A DNA stretch of 64,000 bases. It comes from Diplonema papillatum. Its lineage: Eukaryota; Euglenozoa; Diplonemea; Diplonemida; Diplonemidae. Where the stretch lies: positions 58,793 through 122,792 of the forward strand of contig JAPJBO010000701.1 in assembly GCA_030068145.1 (NCBI GenBank), read 5' to 3'. Positions 49,001 through 58,057 of the stretch are shown piece after piece. A model generated the notes under the pieces. It searched no databases and was not told where the DNA came from. It worked only from the letters and a program-made list of their open reading frames with translations. Each line of letters opens with the position of its first letter. The stretch's first letter is position 1. Both the position numbers and the translations under genes were made by a program.

Positions 49001-49148
49001 TCGAGAGGAAAAACACGAAGACTTTTTCCGGAAGGTTTTATTATCCTGCCACAAACAGGTAACCACCCGTACACACCTCTTTTTCCCTTTTCCTGTGGTT
49101 TGCGACGTCTTTTTTCTTGACCCGCAGGTCAGAAACATTTTTTGAAGT
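49001..49148 (+). repeat. Split repeat A1
   Basis: TCGAGAGGAAAAACACGAAG … TCAGAAACATTTTTTGAAGT; identical or nearly so to A2 at 53992–54139. Confidence 0.93.
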
Positions 49149-49184
49149 AAAAAGATTAAAGTCCGCTTGAAAAAATCAAAAATC

Positions 49185-50072
49185 ATGCCGCCGAAAATGA
49201 GACCGGCCGACGAAGAGAATCTGCAGGAGAGGGAGAGAAAAGCTGCCGAGAAAGAGAAGGAGCTTATGGACCGTGAGGCGAAGGTGCAGACGGCGGAGAA
49301 ACGCCTCTTAGAGGGCGAGCTGGAGAATTCTGCAGCGAAAAGGCGACGTAGGGATGTTATGGTGAGACCGGAGCAGGTATTTCCAAGCCTGCCCTCGGAC
49401 AGGGCGGACGTTCTCGTATCCGCTTATGAAGAGGCGCAACCGGGCTTTTGGAGTCGGGTCGACTCAGATGCACTCCGGGAACTGGCGCTGATCTCAGACG
49501 AGAAGGAAGCAGTGGAGATCCTGGACCAGTTGCTTCCGCCGTTGGACAACGCCGTGTCTGACGAGGAAAAGGAGGACGATTTTGCTCTTTTGGACGCCGG
49601 GTACTGGAGGGAAGGGCCCATCGGAGCGGGAAAACTCCTACTCCTTGAGTCGGCTATCGCCCGGTGCTATCGATTCAAAGAGAACCAGCGCCTGCAGGAG
49701 CAGCGCCACGACACGGTGCTGAGGATCAGAGAGCATCTCAGAATGCGTGGAACCGGAACAGGGACGAGCCTCTGGGTCTTGAAACTTGTCCACATGTTCG
49801 ATGAGCTGGAACAACAACAGGCCATATACGACACGAGAGACCCGAAGGCCGGAAGGGTTATGCGGACCGTCCAGGAGACGAACCGGCTTCCCGAGCGCCA
49901 GCGCGAGGCGAGGCGGCGCTTTGCAACGACATACAAGCAGCAAACCCGTCAGACGACCGACCGACCCCGGCCTGTGTGTCAGAATTTTCGAAGTGGACGA
50001 TGCTTCCGAAGGGACTGCCGATTCAGGCATGTCCACCAGCAGGTTCCGCAGAAAACGCCAAAAAACCATTGA
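49185..50072 (+). CDS. Gag-like protein with CCCH zinc finger (YR retrotransposon ORF1)
   Basis: ATG 49185 (MPPKMRPADEEN). The N-terminus is a charged coiled coil (ENLQERERKAAEKEKELMD), the middle is helical, and the C-terminus is basic with a finger CQNFRSGRCFRRDCRFRH (C-x7-C-x4-C-x3-H). Such CCCH fingers occur in Gag proteins of DIRS/Ngaro-type elements and would bind the element RNA. The frame ends with TGA at 50070–50072, and the YR frame continues directly after it in the same phase, so readthrough could give a Gag–YR fusion. Confidence 0.8.
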   Translation: MPPKMRPADEENLQERERKAAEKEKELMDREAKVQTAEKRLLEGELENSAAKRRRRDVMVRPEQVFPSLPSDRADVLVSAYEEAQPGFWSRVDSDALRELALISDEKEAVEILDQLLPPLDNAVSDEEKEDDFALLDAGYWREGPIGAGKLLLLESAIARCYRFKENQRLQEQRHDTVLRIREHLRMRGTGTGTSLWVLKLVHMFDELEQQQAIYDTRDPKAGRVMRTVQETNRLPERQREARRRFATTYKQQTRQTTDRPRPVCQNFRSGRCFRRDCRFRHVHQQVPQKTPKNH

Positions 50073-50999
50073 CTCTCCTCCCGGTACAGCTGGGAGGAAA
50101 AAGTGGAGACGTTCGAAGCGGCAGCAACGACCGAAGGGACGGCGGCGCAGCGGGCGTCGATGGCAGCGACCGTTGCGAAGTTTGCGGAAGCGACAGACCT
50201 GCAGCAGGCACCAGCAGTTTTCAAGTTGAAGGCTTTTGCGGCTGCCATGGTGGACGGTGGGATGAGCGAAGCGCAGTTGGCGAAGTTCGTCGCACGGGAA
50301 AGCGGAAAGCGAGGCCGCCCCAGGAAGGGCAACATGCGGACGACCAGCGTCGAGTCTTACCTCAGCGCTTTGGGCCCGAAGATGGGCGTTTCGGCCGCAG
50401 AGATGAAGGAGACGAAGCGGGCGCTGCTGAAGCGGCGCCTCGAAAGGCGGGAAATGCCAGATCACGCACACCCTCTGACGCTCGAGGAAGCGCGAAGCGT
50501 GATGCACGCGGCTGCGGACATGGAAGTAGTAGCTGCGGCGGCTCTTCTGTGGGGCTGCGCCCTGCGGATGGCCGATCTTCTGGAGATCAAGCCAGAGGAT
50601 GTCACGCTGACAGCGCGAGGGGTGCTACGGATAGCTTGGTGGACCACCAAAGAGGCGAAATTGAGGCTACGCGAGGTAGAAGTGCTCTACCAGCTGCCGC
50701 CCTTGCAACGCGAGAAAGTGAAGAGGTGGATAGGCCTGAAGCAGCCGTTCCAGAGGGCCACGATCAGGCACCTCCTAGCCCTGGCAAGAAAGTTGGTTCC
50801 AGGTTGCGCGGAACACAGCTGGAAACGGGGCGCGTTGCAGCATCTGGCGAAGAGCGGGGCGCAATGGGACGAGCTCCTGTTGATTGCACGGCACACGTCC
50901 ATCGCCACTCTGAGGAGATACCTGTGGGGCTGCGTCACACCAGACCACACGAGAACGGCAAGGGTATCTGCAAGGCTGCATGTGGCGTTACGCGAGTAA
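50073..50999 (+). CDS. Tyrosine recombinase/integrase (YR retrotransposon ORF2)
   Basis: In the same frame as Gag, separated only by the TGA at 50070–50072. The first ATG is 50160; the frame is open from 50073. The N-terminal half is a helical core-binding domain. The catalytic domain has the conserved set: Arg in CALRMADLLEIKPEDV, the H-x-x-R box in EHSWKRGALQHLA, the second His in IARHTSIATLRRYLWG and the Tyr nucleophile a few residues on. Such recombinases insert a circular DNA form of the element. The frame ends at TAA 50999. The following RT frame is shifted by −1, so RT may be made by frameshifting. Confidence 0.88.
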   Translation, partial: LSSRYSWEEKVETFEAAATTEGTAAQRASMAATVAKFAEATDLQQAPAVFKLKAFAAAMVDGGMSEAQLAKFVARESGKRGRPRKGNMRTTSVESYLSALGPKMGVSAAEMKETKRALLKRRLERREMPDHAHPLTLEEARSVMHAAADMEVVAAAALLWGCALRMADLLEIKPEDVTLTARGVLRIAWWTTKEAKLRLREVEVLYQLPPLQREKVKRWIGLKQPFQRATIRHLLALARKLVPGCAEHSWKRGALQHLAKSGAQWDELLLIARHTSIATLRRYLWGCVTPDHTRTARVSARLHVALRE

Positions 51000-51001
51000 G
51001 T

Positions 51002-53515
51002 GGCACCTGGTCCGCAGAGCAACAACAAGTCCGCTGTGCAGGGCGACAAGGACGCCGCCTCGCAGGGCAACGAGAAAGCCACACAACGCGGGCCGCCGCC
51101 TCGCAAGGCAACGAGAAGGCCGCTCCGCAGAACAGGGCCACAGCCCCGCAGGGCGACGAGAAGGCAGCTCCGCAGAGCAACAGGGCCACTGCCCCGCAGG
51201 GCAACGAGAAAGCAGCTCCGCAGAGCAACAAGACCGCCGCCCCGCAGGGCAACGACAAGGCGGCTCCGCAGAGCAACAGGGCCACTGCCCCGCAGGGCAA
51301 CGAGAAAGCAGCTCCGCAGAGCAACAAGACCGCCGCCCCGCAGGGCTATGACAAGGCAGCTCCGCAGAGCAACAGGGCCGCTGCCCCGCAGGGCAACGAG
51401 AAAGCAGCTCCGCAGAGCAACAAGACCGCCACCCCGCAGGGCAACGACAAGACAGCTCCGCAGAGCAACAAGGCCGCCGCCCCGCAGGGCAACAAGGATG
51501 CAGCTCCGCAGAGCGACAAAACCGCCGTCTCCCCAGGTAACGGGAGTTCTGCTCCGCAGAGCAACAGGAGCGCTGCCTCGCCAGGCAAACAGAGTGCTGT
51601 TCCGCAGAGCAAGGGCCGTTGCCTCGCAGGGCAACAGGATGACCGCCACGCCAAGCTGAGCGATGCCCATACCTCGCAGCAGCGAGAAGGCAGAGTGCCA
51701 GAACAAAGAAGGCTGCAAGACCAAGGGGCACTGAAGGTTAAAGGAACATCGAAAGTCAGTTCTTATTGCCCGGCGTATGCCCAGAACCTGCAGAAGGAGC
51801 ATCCCCTCAAAGATTGGAAAAGGCAGAACCACCCTGACATTTCAAACATCGTGGACGACGAGCTCAACTGGGCGAGCAGCCTCCTGTGTGGTGACTTAGG
51901 CGAGCAAAGCGAAGCTGCTTTTGAGGGAGAATTCAATATTGCCGAGACTATCGAAAAAGAACGAAGCGAGTGCACAAGCGAAATAAGGAAGCAAGAACTG
52001 GCGCTCGCCACTCTGACTACAAAGACGTACATGCGTTCCCTGCCTAAGACGCCGTTTCGAGGAGCCGTGGGGCCGTTGGATAAGCTGCCCTCCTCCAGGG
52101 CGAATTACGAAGTCGTTGAGCAGGGGTTGACACCACAGGAGATTTTTGTCCTCAGGCAGTGCACGCAGGAGCCACTTCTCACGTCTACAGAAAGACATCA
52201 AGCTCTACCAAGTCGGGATATATCCGACGCTGATTTGCAGGCGATGCTCGAAAGTGGTGTGGTGAAGCGCGCCGCTCGAAGGCCACGAATCACCCTCTGT
52301 GTGTTCAAGATCCCGAAGAAAAATAAACAAGAGACGCGGCTTCTCATAGATGGCCGGCCGTTTGACCTCCGAACAGCCCCAGTTCTTTCCCCGAAGACGC
52401 CGTCACTCGCTGACATCGAGGCGTTTACACTCGAGTTTGAGGTGTTCATGACACTCGACCTCCTCGGGTATTTTTATCAGCTGCCTGTGTCAGCGGCTCT
52501 GATGGAGAACCTGGGTTTTAGGGCACGCGACGGAAAATATTACTTATTTACCATCGCAGTGCCGGGCATATCGCGGTCGCCCACCATTGCGCAGCTGACG
52601 ACACTGGGTGTGCGGCGCGGTGCAGGCGTGGACTCCTCGAGCTTGGCAATTTACGACGACATTGCTCTTGGAGGCGAAGGAGTTGACGATGTTAGGGCTC
52701 AGGAACAGCGATTGAGGCAGACCCTCCGGGAGGCCCGCATTGTCGTTAGGGAAGACAAAGTGACAGAACCCTCGGCATCGGGAACTTTCGATGGGATAGA
52801 ACTCAATCTCACGGAAAAGACGCTTTCGATCCCACGGCAATGGGCGGAGTCGGTGAACGCTCTATTCGGACAAAAGATTACGTCGTACAGGGCTCTGGCT
52901 CAGTTCATTGGATGTCTCAGATGGGGTTTATTCGTCATGCGGAGTCCTGCAGCGGTGTATCCGGAATTGCTGCGGGCAAATCGACAGCTAAGCAGCGTAT
53001 GCACGACAGTCAAGGACTGGGACACTGTGATCAGACTCCCCCGAGCCATCGTAGAGGAGGTTAACAGAGGAAGGGCATGGCTGTTGCATTGTAAGCCCAG
53101 AAGGATTCAGCACCCAACGCGCAACGTCCACGTCTGGACGGACGCCTCAGATGAGGGGGGTGCCATTGCCATTCTGGACCCGGTGGAGAGATGCGTTCTG
53201 GTACGAAGCAGCTGGAAATGGACGATGAAGCTAGCTCAGCTTTCGCCTCCAGTCCCGATCAGGCGCCGAGAGCTCGCATGTGCCGTGATTGGGCTGCGGG
53301 TTGCCAGGAGAATCACGAACGGCTGGGTGCTGTTTAGCGTTTTCCACGATAACAGCACCGCAGAGAGCCGGTTCCGTAAGTTGGCGTCACCGCATCCCGT
53401 AGAAAATCGGCTACTGGTTGACATGCACAGGGCCATTGGGGAGGCACAGGTCGAGACTCACCTGGTGGCAAGCGCAAAAATGGTGGCGGATGTGGACACC
53501 AGAGAAAGAACCTGA
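51002..53515 (+). CDS. Reverse transcriptase–RNase H (YR retrotransposon ORF3)
   Basis: No ATG near the start; the frame is open upstream through the YR gene, so expression by −1 frameshift from YR or by internal initiation is likely (first in-frame Met near 52031). 51000–51600 encodes ~16-residue repeats (APQGNEKAAPQSNK). The RT has motif A in VFMTLDLLGYFYQLPV, motif B in AVPGISRSPTIAQ and the active-site IYDD in SLAIYDDIALGG. The RNase H has Asp in VHVWTDASDEGGAIAI, Glu in RRRELACAVIGL, Asp in SVFHDNSTAES and a last Asp near DVDTRER. The enzyme pair copies the element RNA into DNA. Ends TGA 53515. Confidence 0.88.
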   Translation, partial: GTWSAEQQQVRCAGRQGRRLAGQRESHTTRAAASQGNEKAAPQNRATAPQGDEKAAPQSNRATAPQGNEKAAPQSNKTAAPQGNDKAAPQSNRATAPQGNEKAAPQSNKTAAPQGYDKAAPQSNRAAAPQGNEKAAPQSNKTATPQGNDKTAPQSNKAAAPQGNKDAAPQSDKTAVSPGNGSSAPQSNRSAASPGKQSAVPQSKGRCLAGQQDDRHAKLSDAHTSQQREGRVPEQRRLQDQGALKVKGTSKVSSYCPAYAQNLQKEHPLKDWKRQNHPDISNIVDDELNWASSLLCGDLGEQSEAAFEGEFNIAETIEKERSECTSEIRKQELALATLTTKTYMRSLPKTPFRGAVGPLDKLPSSRANYEVVEQGLTPQEIFVLRQCTQEPLLTSTERHQALPSRDISDADLQAMLESGVVKRAARRPRITLCVFKIPKKNKQETRLLIDGRPFDLRTAPVLSPKTPSLADIEAFTLEFEVFMTLDLLGYFYQLPVSAALMENLGFRARDGKYYLFTIAVPGISRSPTIAQLTTLGVRRGAGVDSSSLAIYDDIALGGEGVDDVRAQEQRLRQTLREARIVVREDKVTEPSASGTFDGIELNLTEKTLSIPRQWAESVNALFGQKITSYRALAQFIGCLRWGLFVMRSPAAVYPELLRANRQLSSVCTTVKDWDTVIRLPRAIVEEVNRGRAWLLHCKPRRIQHPTRNVHVWTDASDEGGAIAILDPVERCVLVRSSWKWTMKLAQLSPPVPIRRRELACAVIGLRVARRITNGWVLFSVFHDNSTAESRFRKLASPHPVENRLLVDMHRAIGEAQVETHLVASAKMVADVDTRERT
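51020..51610 (+). repeat. 48-bp coding minisatellite in the RT frame
   Basis: About twelve units of ~48 bp (CCGCAGGGCAACGAGAAAGC, AGCTCCGCAGAGCAACAAGA) encoding (A)APQGN(E/D)KAAPQSN(K/R)(T/A). Length changes keep the frame. Confidence 0.9.
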
Positions 53516-53688
53516 GCGCGTTCTTTTCCCCCACCGCTTCTTCTAGCTTCTGTCGTGATCTGCGCGTGGGGATGCGCATTATGAAACGCTAACGTACTGT
53601 TGCTGAGTGGTCAGATGAACTGAGAGGAGAGGATGCGTGGTCAAGGAAAAAAGGGGGGGGGGGGAGCTGCTTATCGTTTTTTCTTAAT
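53516..53688. other. Retroelement 3' non-coding stretch
   Basis: Between the RT stop and repeat B1; holds a G12-like run near 53653–53664. Nothing else seen. Confidence 0.5.
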
Positions 53689-53992
53689 ATGTCTGATGTT
53701 TCCTTCCGCGTGATTGCACACGGAAGAGGGCGCCACGCAAAATGAGTACCCCTCGTCGCTGCGTGTTATATGGCGCGTCCTCTCCAAAGCGGATCTGAAA
53801 CTGGACAGTTCGTGAAAATTTAGGCAGCCCGTGCCCCTCCCTGGAGCAAGGTGGCCTGTGTGAATCCACGGGTCCCGGCGCTCGCCTTGCGCCCTACACA
53901 AAATCCCAAGAACTTGCCTCTTGCTATTTTCTTCTCTGACCATTCGAACGCTTCGACCGCTGCGTCGCAAACACAGTGAAGGGAAATAAAAT
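53689..53992 (+). repeat. Split repeat B1
   Basis: ATGTCTGATGTTTCCTTCCG … GTGAAGGGAAATAAAAT; pairs with B2, exactly 530 bp further on. Confidence 0.93.
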
Positions 53993-54139
53993 CGAGAGGA
54001 AAAACACGAAGACTTTTTCCGGAAGGTTTTATTATCCTGCCACAAACAGGTAACCACCCGTACACACCTCTTTTTCCCTTTTCCTGTGGTTTGCGACGTC
54101 TTTTTTCTTGACCCGCAGGTCAGAAACATTTTTTGAAGT
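53992..54139 (+). repeat. Split repeat A2
   Basis: Pairs with A1. Directly fused to the end of B1, giving the B–A junction expected to act in circle formation and integration. Confidence 0.93.
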
Positions 54140-54218
54140 CCCTCCCACCCTCCCAGACGGGGAGAGCCTTAGACGTTAAAAAACCCTTGCGGCCAGGATG
54201 TTCTGACGTTTTTCGGGC

Positions 54219-54522
54219 ATGTCTGATGTTTCCTTCCGCGTGATTGCACACGGAAGAGGGCGCCACGCAAAATGAGTACCCCTCGTCGCTGCGTGTTATA
54301 TGGCGCGTCCTCTCCAAAGCGGATCTGAAACTGGACAGTTCGTGAAAATTTAGGCAGCCCGTGCCCCTCCCTGGAGCAAGGTGGCCTGTGTGAATCCACG
54401 GGTCCCGGCGCTCGCCTTGCGCCCTACACAAAATCCCAAGAACTTGCCTCTTGCTATTTTCTTCTCTGACCATTCGAACGCTTCGACCGCTGCGTCGCAA
54501 ACACAGTGAAGGGAAATAAAAT
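54219..54522 (+). repeat. Split repeat B2 (right end of the element)
   Basis: Pairs with B1. Host intron sequence resumes at ACCAAACATG. The 79 bp between A2 and B2 contain AGACGTTAAAAAACCC. Confidence 0.92.
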
Positions 54523-55165
54523 ACCAAACATGAAATGTTGGAGGAAATGAGAAGCTCGTCGCCGCAAACCGTGGCGTTTTCACTTGCGTCCTGAACTCAG
54601 CTTTACGTAAAAAACGATCAGGCACTGCGTTCAACGAAAACAACTCTCTCTTCCCGTCATCATCATCATTAGTTTTGTATCAGCCGCGGTTGTGCGAGTG
54701 ACGAGCTCTTATTTCTCCACCGTGCATTTGATCCGTTTACACACTCGTTCGTTTGCTCATTGTTACTAGCGGGCGAGACACCCGTTATGCTTAACTCCAG
54801 CTTTGACTCCAGCTTCTGAGGCTGGACTCCACCGTGTGCGTGCAGTTGCTCCACACTTATTACACACTAATTCATTTGCTCATTCGTTTTACTCCACGCA
54901 CTCACATCCGTTTGGCAGCCGCTGCTAAACAGTGCATGCTAATCCTTGTACTTTAAAAAAACTCAACGTGGGCGGCGCCGAAGCTTTGACCAGCTTCGGC
55001 TGACACCATTTGCGCACTTAACCATGGTTAAGAAGACGACTGAAAGCACAGACACAAAGATAGCTCAAAGCATTTGCAAAATAACACGAAACGCCTCCAG
55101 GCAAACCCCCGTTTTCACAACAGTTCTTTCCTTCTCTCGACTCGAAACCACTCCCACGCCCACAG
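54523..55165. other. 3' part of the last intron, with MITE relic
   Basis: 54784–54832 carries AACTCCAGCTTTGACTCCAG, an inverse end of the CTCAGAAGCTGG MITE family. 54980–55165 is similar to the end of intron 1 and finishes with a pyrimidine-rich stretch and ACGCCCACAG. Confidence 0.55.
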
Positions 55166-55430
55166 GCTTGACTTCTACCGACCGCGAGACAAGGTGCTGA
55201 GGTACAGCTTGGACCTCGAGCTGTTGGACTGGATCGAGACGGGAACGATCACTCCGGAGCCGGGCCGCGGCCTCGCGATCGCCGTCGGCGCGGGGGCGGA
55301 GCAGCCGGCAGGGGACCCCGAGCAGGCGTGGACCTCCGGCATCACGCTGCACGGCGTCGACGGGAAGTTTTACCTCTGCCTCGAGTCGAATGCCGCCGTG
55401 GAGGACTGGTTGAACACTCTCCACCCGTGA
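55166..55430 (+). CDS. Last exon: second half of the PH domain
   Basis: Starts in phase 2 at the acceptor 55165 and ends TGA 55430. With the end of exon 3 it makes a PH domain: RRWKPCLMTL, LDFYRPRDKVLRYSLDL, an insert rich in Gly/Glu, then WTSGITLHGVDGKFYLCLES and the closing helix AVEDWLNTL with its usual Trp. Neither half alone is a complete fold. The flank after the stop and the end of the exon are repeated twice downstream. Confidence 0.78.
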
Positions 55431-55606
55431 CCGTGAGCCGTGACCCGCCGTGCAGTCGGTCTCTCCCACTACACAAGTAGCCCGCAGCAACGACCATCCT
55501 GAGGCACACACATCCCCTTGTCTTCGAGAGTGAAAATTATCTACTCGAAAGGGCAGAAGAAATTCTTTTAAAGGTTCGACCCTTGCAATCGTGGGCCTTG
55601 CAGTCG
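55431..55606. other. 3' flank of the PH gene, start of a repeat unit
   Basis: GTGACCCGCCGTGCAGTCGG, ACTACACAAGTAGCCCGCAG and CTACTCGAAAGGGCAGAAGA are all found again about 280 bp later. Confidence 0.7.
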
Positions 55607-55992
55607 TGGACCTCCGGCATCACGCTGCACGGCGTCGACGGGAAGTTTTTGCCTCTGCCTCGAGTCGAATGCCGCCGTGGAGGACTGGCTGAACACTCTC
55701 CACCCGTGACCGTGAACCGTGACCCGCCGTGCAGTCGGTCTCTCCCACTACACAAGTAGCCCGCAGCAACGACCATCCTGAGGCACACACATCCCCTCGT
55801 CTTCGAGAGTGAAAATTATCTACTCGAAAGGGCAGAAGAAATTCTTTTTGAAGGAAAGGTTCGACCCTTGCAATCGTGGGCCTTGCAGTCGTGGACCTCC
55901 GGCATCACACTGCACGGCGTCGACGGGAAGTTTGACCTCTGCCTCGAGTCGAATGCCGCCGTGAAGGACTGGCTGAACACTCTCCACCCGGG
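55607..55992 (+). pseudogene. Two tandem partial copies of the PH last exon
   Basis: TGGACCTCCGGCATCAC occurs at 55329 (real exon), 55607 and 55892. Copy 2 has a frameshift after VDGKF. Copy 3 keeps the frame (KFDLCLESNAAVKDWLNTL) but its stop is lost. Each unit includes the 3' flank. They could serve as alternative 3' ends but lack the front of the exon. Confidence 0.8.
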
Positions 55993-56080
55993 ACGTGAAC
56001 CCGCCGCACTGTCGGTCTCTCCCACTACTTGTACAAGTGGGGCTGGACGAAATATCAAATAAAGAAATACACAAAACATC

Positions 56081-57931
56081 ATGCCTGCACCTCCACGCGG
56101 TGGCCCCGGGCAACGCGGCGACTCTGCTGAGCCGCCGCGGCCGACGCAGGCCAACGACACGAAAGCACCTGGCTCTGGCTGGGTGCTGGTGGAAAAGCGG
56201 CGAGGCCCGCTGCCGCAGCTCAGGCCGGAGGACTGGTCCGTTCCGGTCGTGACGGCCGACGACGTGAGGAAGCCGGAGACGACGCAGGGCGTGGCCCTGG
56301 TGACATGGGCGGACGCCATTGAGTTGGCGAAGAAGGGCACCCGGAAGGGACGACTGGCTGTGGTCGTCCTCGGGGCCAGGAGGCGCGAAGCCGGGGGGGT
56401 GGAGACGGCGGTGGCGACGCGCAGAGGGCTGCGGACCGAAGTCCGCCCCGCCGTCCTGCTGCAGCTTGGCGACGAGCTGGTCGGGACGCTGCTCCGCAAG
56501 ACTTGCGCGCCTCTGCCGCCTGCGGACGAACACAGGGTATCCGTGGTAGTCGCACGACGGTACACGACGGCGGAGGCGTGGACGGGCTGCGGGGCGGACG
56601 CCAGGGCCTGGCTGACGGGCCACTTCGTGGGAGAAGGCGTGCCCCGGGAGGACATCGTGTCGCTTACGGGGATCGAGACGCGCGGCACCCCCGGCCCCAC
56701 GGCCCAGATCCGCGCTCTACTGCGAGTCGCAGGACGAAGCAAGGAGGGCGCCTTGGCGGCTTCCGGGAAGCAAGGCGTCTTCACGACGCTGAAAGGAGAC
56801 GGGAGGGGCGCTCTCTGGCTGAGGGACGACCTTGCCCTGGACGAGGCAAGGGAAGCCGCCGCGCGCGCGAAAACGAGCCTCATCGTCAGTGTGCGCGGCA
56901 TGGGCGTCCTGAAAGGGGAGGGTGAGCAGGCCGAAGCGGCGATGAGAGCGCTGCTGGGGACAGCAGCCGCGCAGGAGGAGGAGCAGCCGGGACAGCCGGG
57001 CCTGGTCTGGGACGTCGACGGGTTTCCGCGGACGATCTCGCCAGTGCAGGCGGCGGCGTTTCTGCACGCGGCCGGATGGACGGGCGTCGAAGTGATCCGC
57101 GTGATCCCGAAGCGCGGCAAGCGCCTCGCGGTCGTCCGCGGCCCTGAACCACCGGCCTGGATTTTCCAGGTCGAGGCGACGGGCGACCTGGTTACCGTAT
57201 CGACTGCCAGGGAGAAGGACGAGACGCAGCCGAAGTGGGTGCAGGCGAAGACGACGGAAGAGCGGACGGACCCGGCCGAAGATGGAACGGAGCGCCAGGG
57301 CATGACATATGCCAAGGCTGCATTCATCGGCCTGTACGGAAGGAAGCAGGGCTCGAAGGCCTGGAGTGACGGCAGACCGCGGACGACAGGCGTAGCGGCG
57401 ACGCACCAGCAGCCCGCGCCACTCGAAGCAGGACGACAGAGTGGCCCTCCCGTGCCAGGCGCTGAGGCGGTGGCAGCTGCCTCCGGCGCCAGCATCCCGC
57501 AAGCCTCGCACGCACCACCGCCGAACGCCGGAAAGGGGGGGAAGAAAGGAAAGAAGGGCGGGAAAGCGGGGAAGCCGCAGCCAGTCGAGCATGACGTGCA
57601 GCGACCCGACGAGGCGAGGGCGAAGCTCGAGAAGGAGGTGCTCGAGCTGCGCGCTCAGAACGCCGGCATGTGTCGGAGGATGGAGGAGCTGGGGACGCTG
57701 GTGGAAGCCTTGCGTGCGCAGCTCCAGGCACAGGCAGGCGCCCCCCAGAAGACGACGTCACCGTCGCCGAAGCGGCAGGCGCCGGAGGAGCCGGGCAAGG
57801 TCAAGAAGCGGCCGAGGTCGCAGACCAAGTCGAAGTCGCGGTCGCCGGAGCCCCCGAAGCAGCCACCGTCGAAGACGACGAGGACCCTGAAGCAGATGGG
57901 CTTCGGGAGCACGGCGCCGGCGCGGAAGTGA
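56081..57931 (+). CDS. LINE ORF1 protein
   Basis: 616 codons from ATG 56081 to TGA 57931. The first two-thirds are a mixed α/β region with two or more repeated-looking modules (AVVVLGARRREAGG … RVSVVVARRYTTAEAWTG … TSLIVSVRGMGVL), perhaps RRM-like nucleic-acid-binding folds; I cannot name them. The last third is disordered and basic (GGKKGKKGGKAGK, KKRPRSQTKSKSRSPEP) with one short coiled coil (RAKLEKEVLELRAQNAG). This layout (fold, coiled coil, basic tail) fits an RNA-binding ORF1 chaperone. ORF2 continues in the same frame after the single TGA. Confidence 0.75.
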   Translation: MPAPPRGGPGQRGDSAEPPRPTQANDTKAPGSGWVLVEKRRGPLPQLRPEDWSVPVVTADDVRKPETTQGVALVTWADAIELAKKGTRKGRLAVVVLGARRREAGGVETAVATRRGLRTEVRPAVLLQLGDELVGTLLRKTCAPLPPADEHRVSVVVARRYTTAEAWTGCGADARAWLTGHFVGEGVPREDIVSLTGIETRGTPGPTAQIRALLRVAGRSKEGALAASGKQGVFTTLKGDGRGALWLRDDLALDEAREAAARAKTSLIVSVRGMGVLKGEGEQAEAAMRALLGTAAAQEEEQPGQPGLVWDVDGFPRTISPVQAAAFLHAAGWTGVEVIRVIPKRGKRLAVVRGPEPPAWIFQVEATGDLVTVSTAREKDETQPKWVQAKTTEERTDPAEDGTERQGMTYAKAAFIGLYGRKQGSKAWSDGRPRTTGVAATHQQPAPLEAGRQSGPPVPGAEAVAAASGASIPQASHAPPPNAGKGGKKGKKGGKAGKPQPVEHDVQRPDEARAKLEKEVLELRAQNAGMCRRMEELGTLVEALRAQLQAQAGAPQKTTSPSPKRQAPEEPGKVKKRPRSQTKSKSRSPEPPKQPPSKTTRTLKQMGFGSTAPARK

Positions 57932-58057
57932 AGGCGGAGCCCCCCTGGCGGGGCGGAGCAGGAACACGGCTGCTGCGGGTCGGGAAGGCGCTCCGCCGGC
58001 GGCGGGGGACATGCCGGCTACGACACGACGGGAAGGAAGCTCGTTGGGGGGGGACCG

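Larger units (their letters stand above)
49001..54522 (+). mobile_element. Tyrosine-recombinase retrotransposon with split repeats (VIPER/Ngaro-like), ~5.5 kb
   Basis: Structure A1 (49001–49148) – gag – YR – RT/RNase H – B1 (53689–53992) – A2 (53992–54139) – B2 (54219–54522). A1/A2 are 148 bp and B1/B2 are 304 bp, nearly identical pairs. Split direct repeats in this order define Ngaro/VIPER-type elements, which integrate by a tyrosine recombinase without target duplication. Here the YR gene precedes RT, the order described for trypanosomatid VIPER, not fungal/animal Ngaro. All enzymatic motifs are intact. It lies in the sense orientation inside the last intron of the PH gene. Confidence 0.92.
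47701..55165 (+). other. 7,465-bp phase-2 intron hosting a retrotransposon
   Basis: Donor AG|GTGTGGTC, acceptor ACGCCCACAG|G. Joining gives the codon AG+G (Arg) and the sequence HYRLDFYRPRD, completing the PH domain pattern. The intron contains a hairpin, a MITE, a gag-like relic, a truncated retroelement end and a complete tyrosine-recombinase retrotransposon. Confidence 0.8.

Noticed and set aside
53671..54643. Minus-strand frames repeated at both B repeats
   Set aside because: They exist twice only because B1 and B2 are copies; they are part of the retroelement's terminal repeats.
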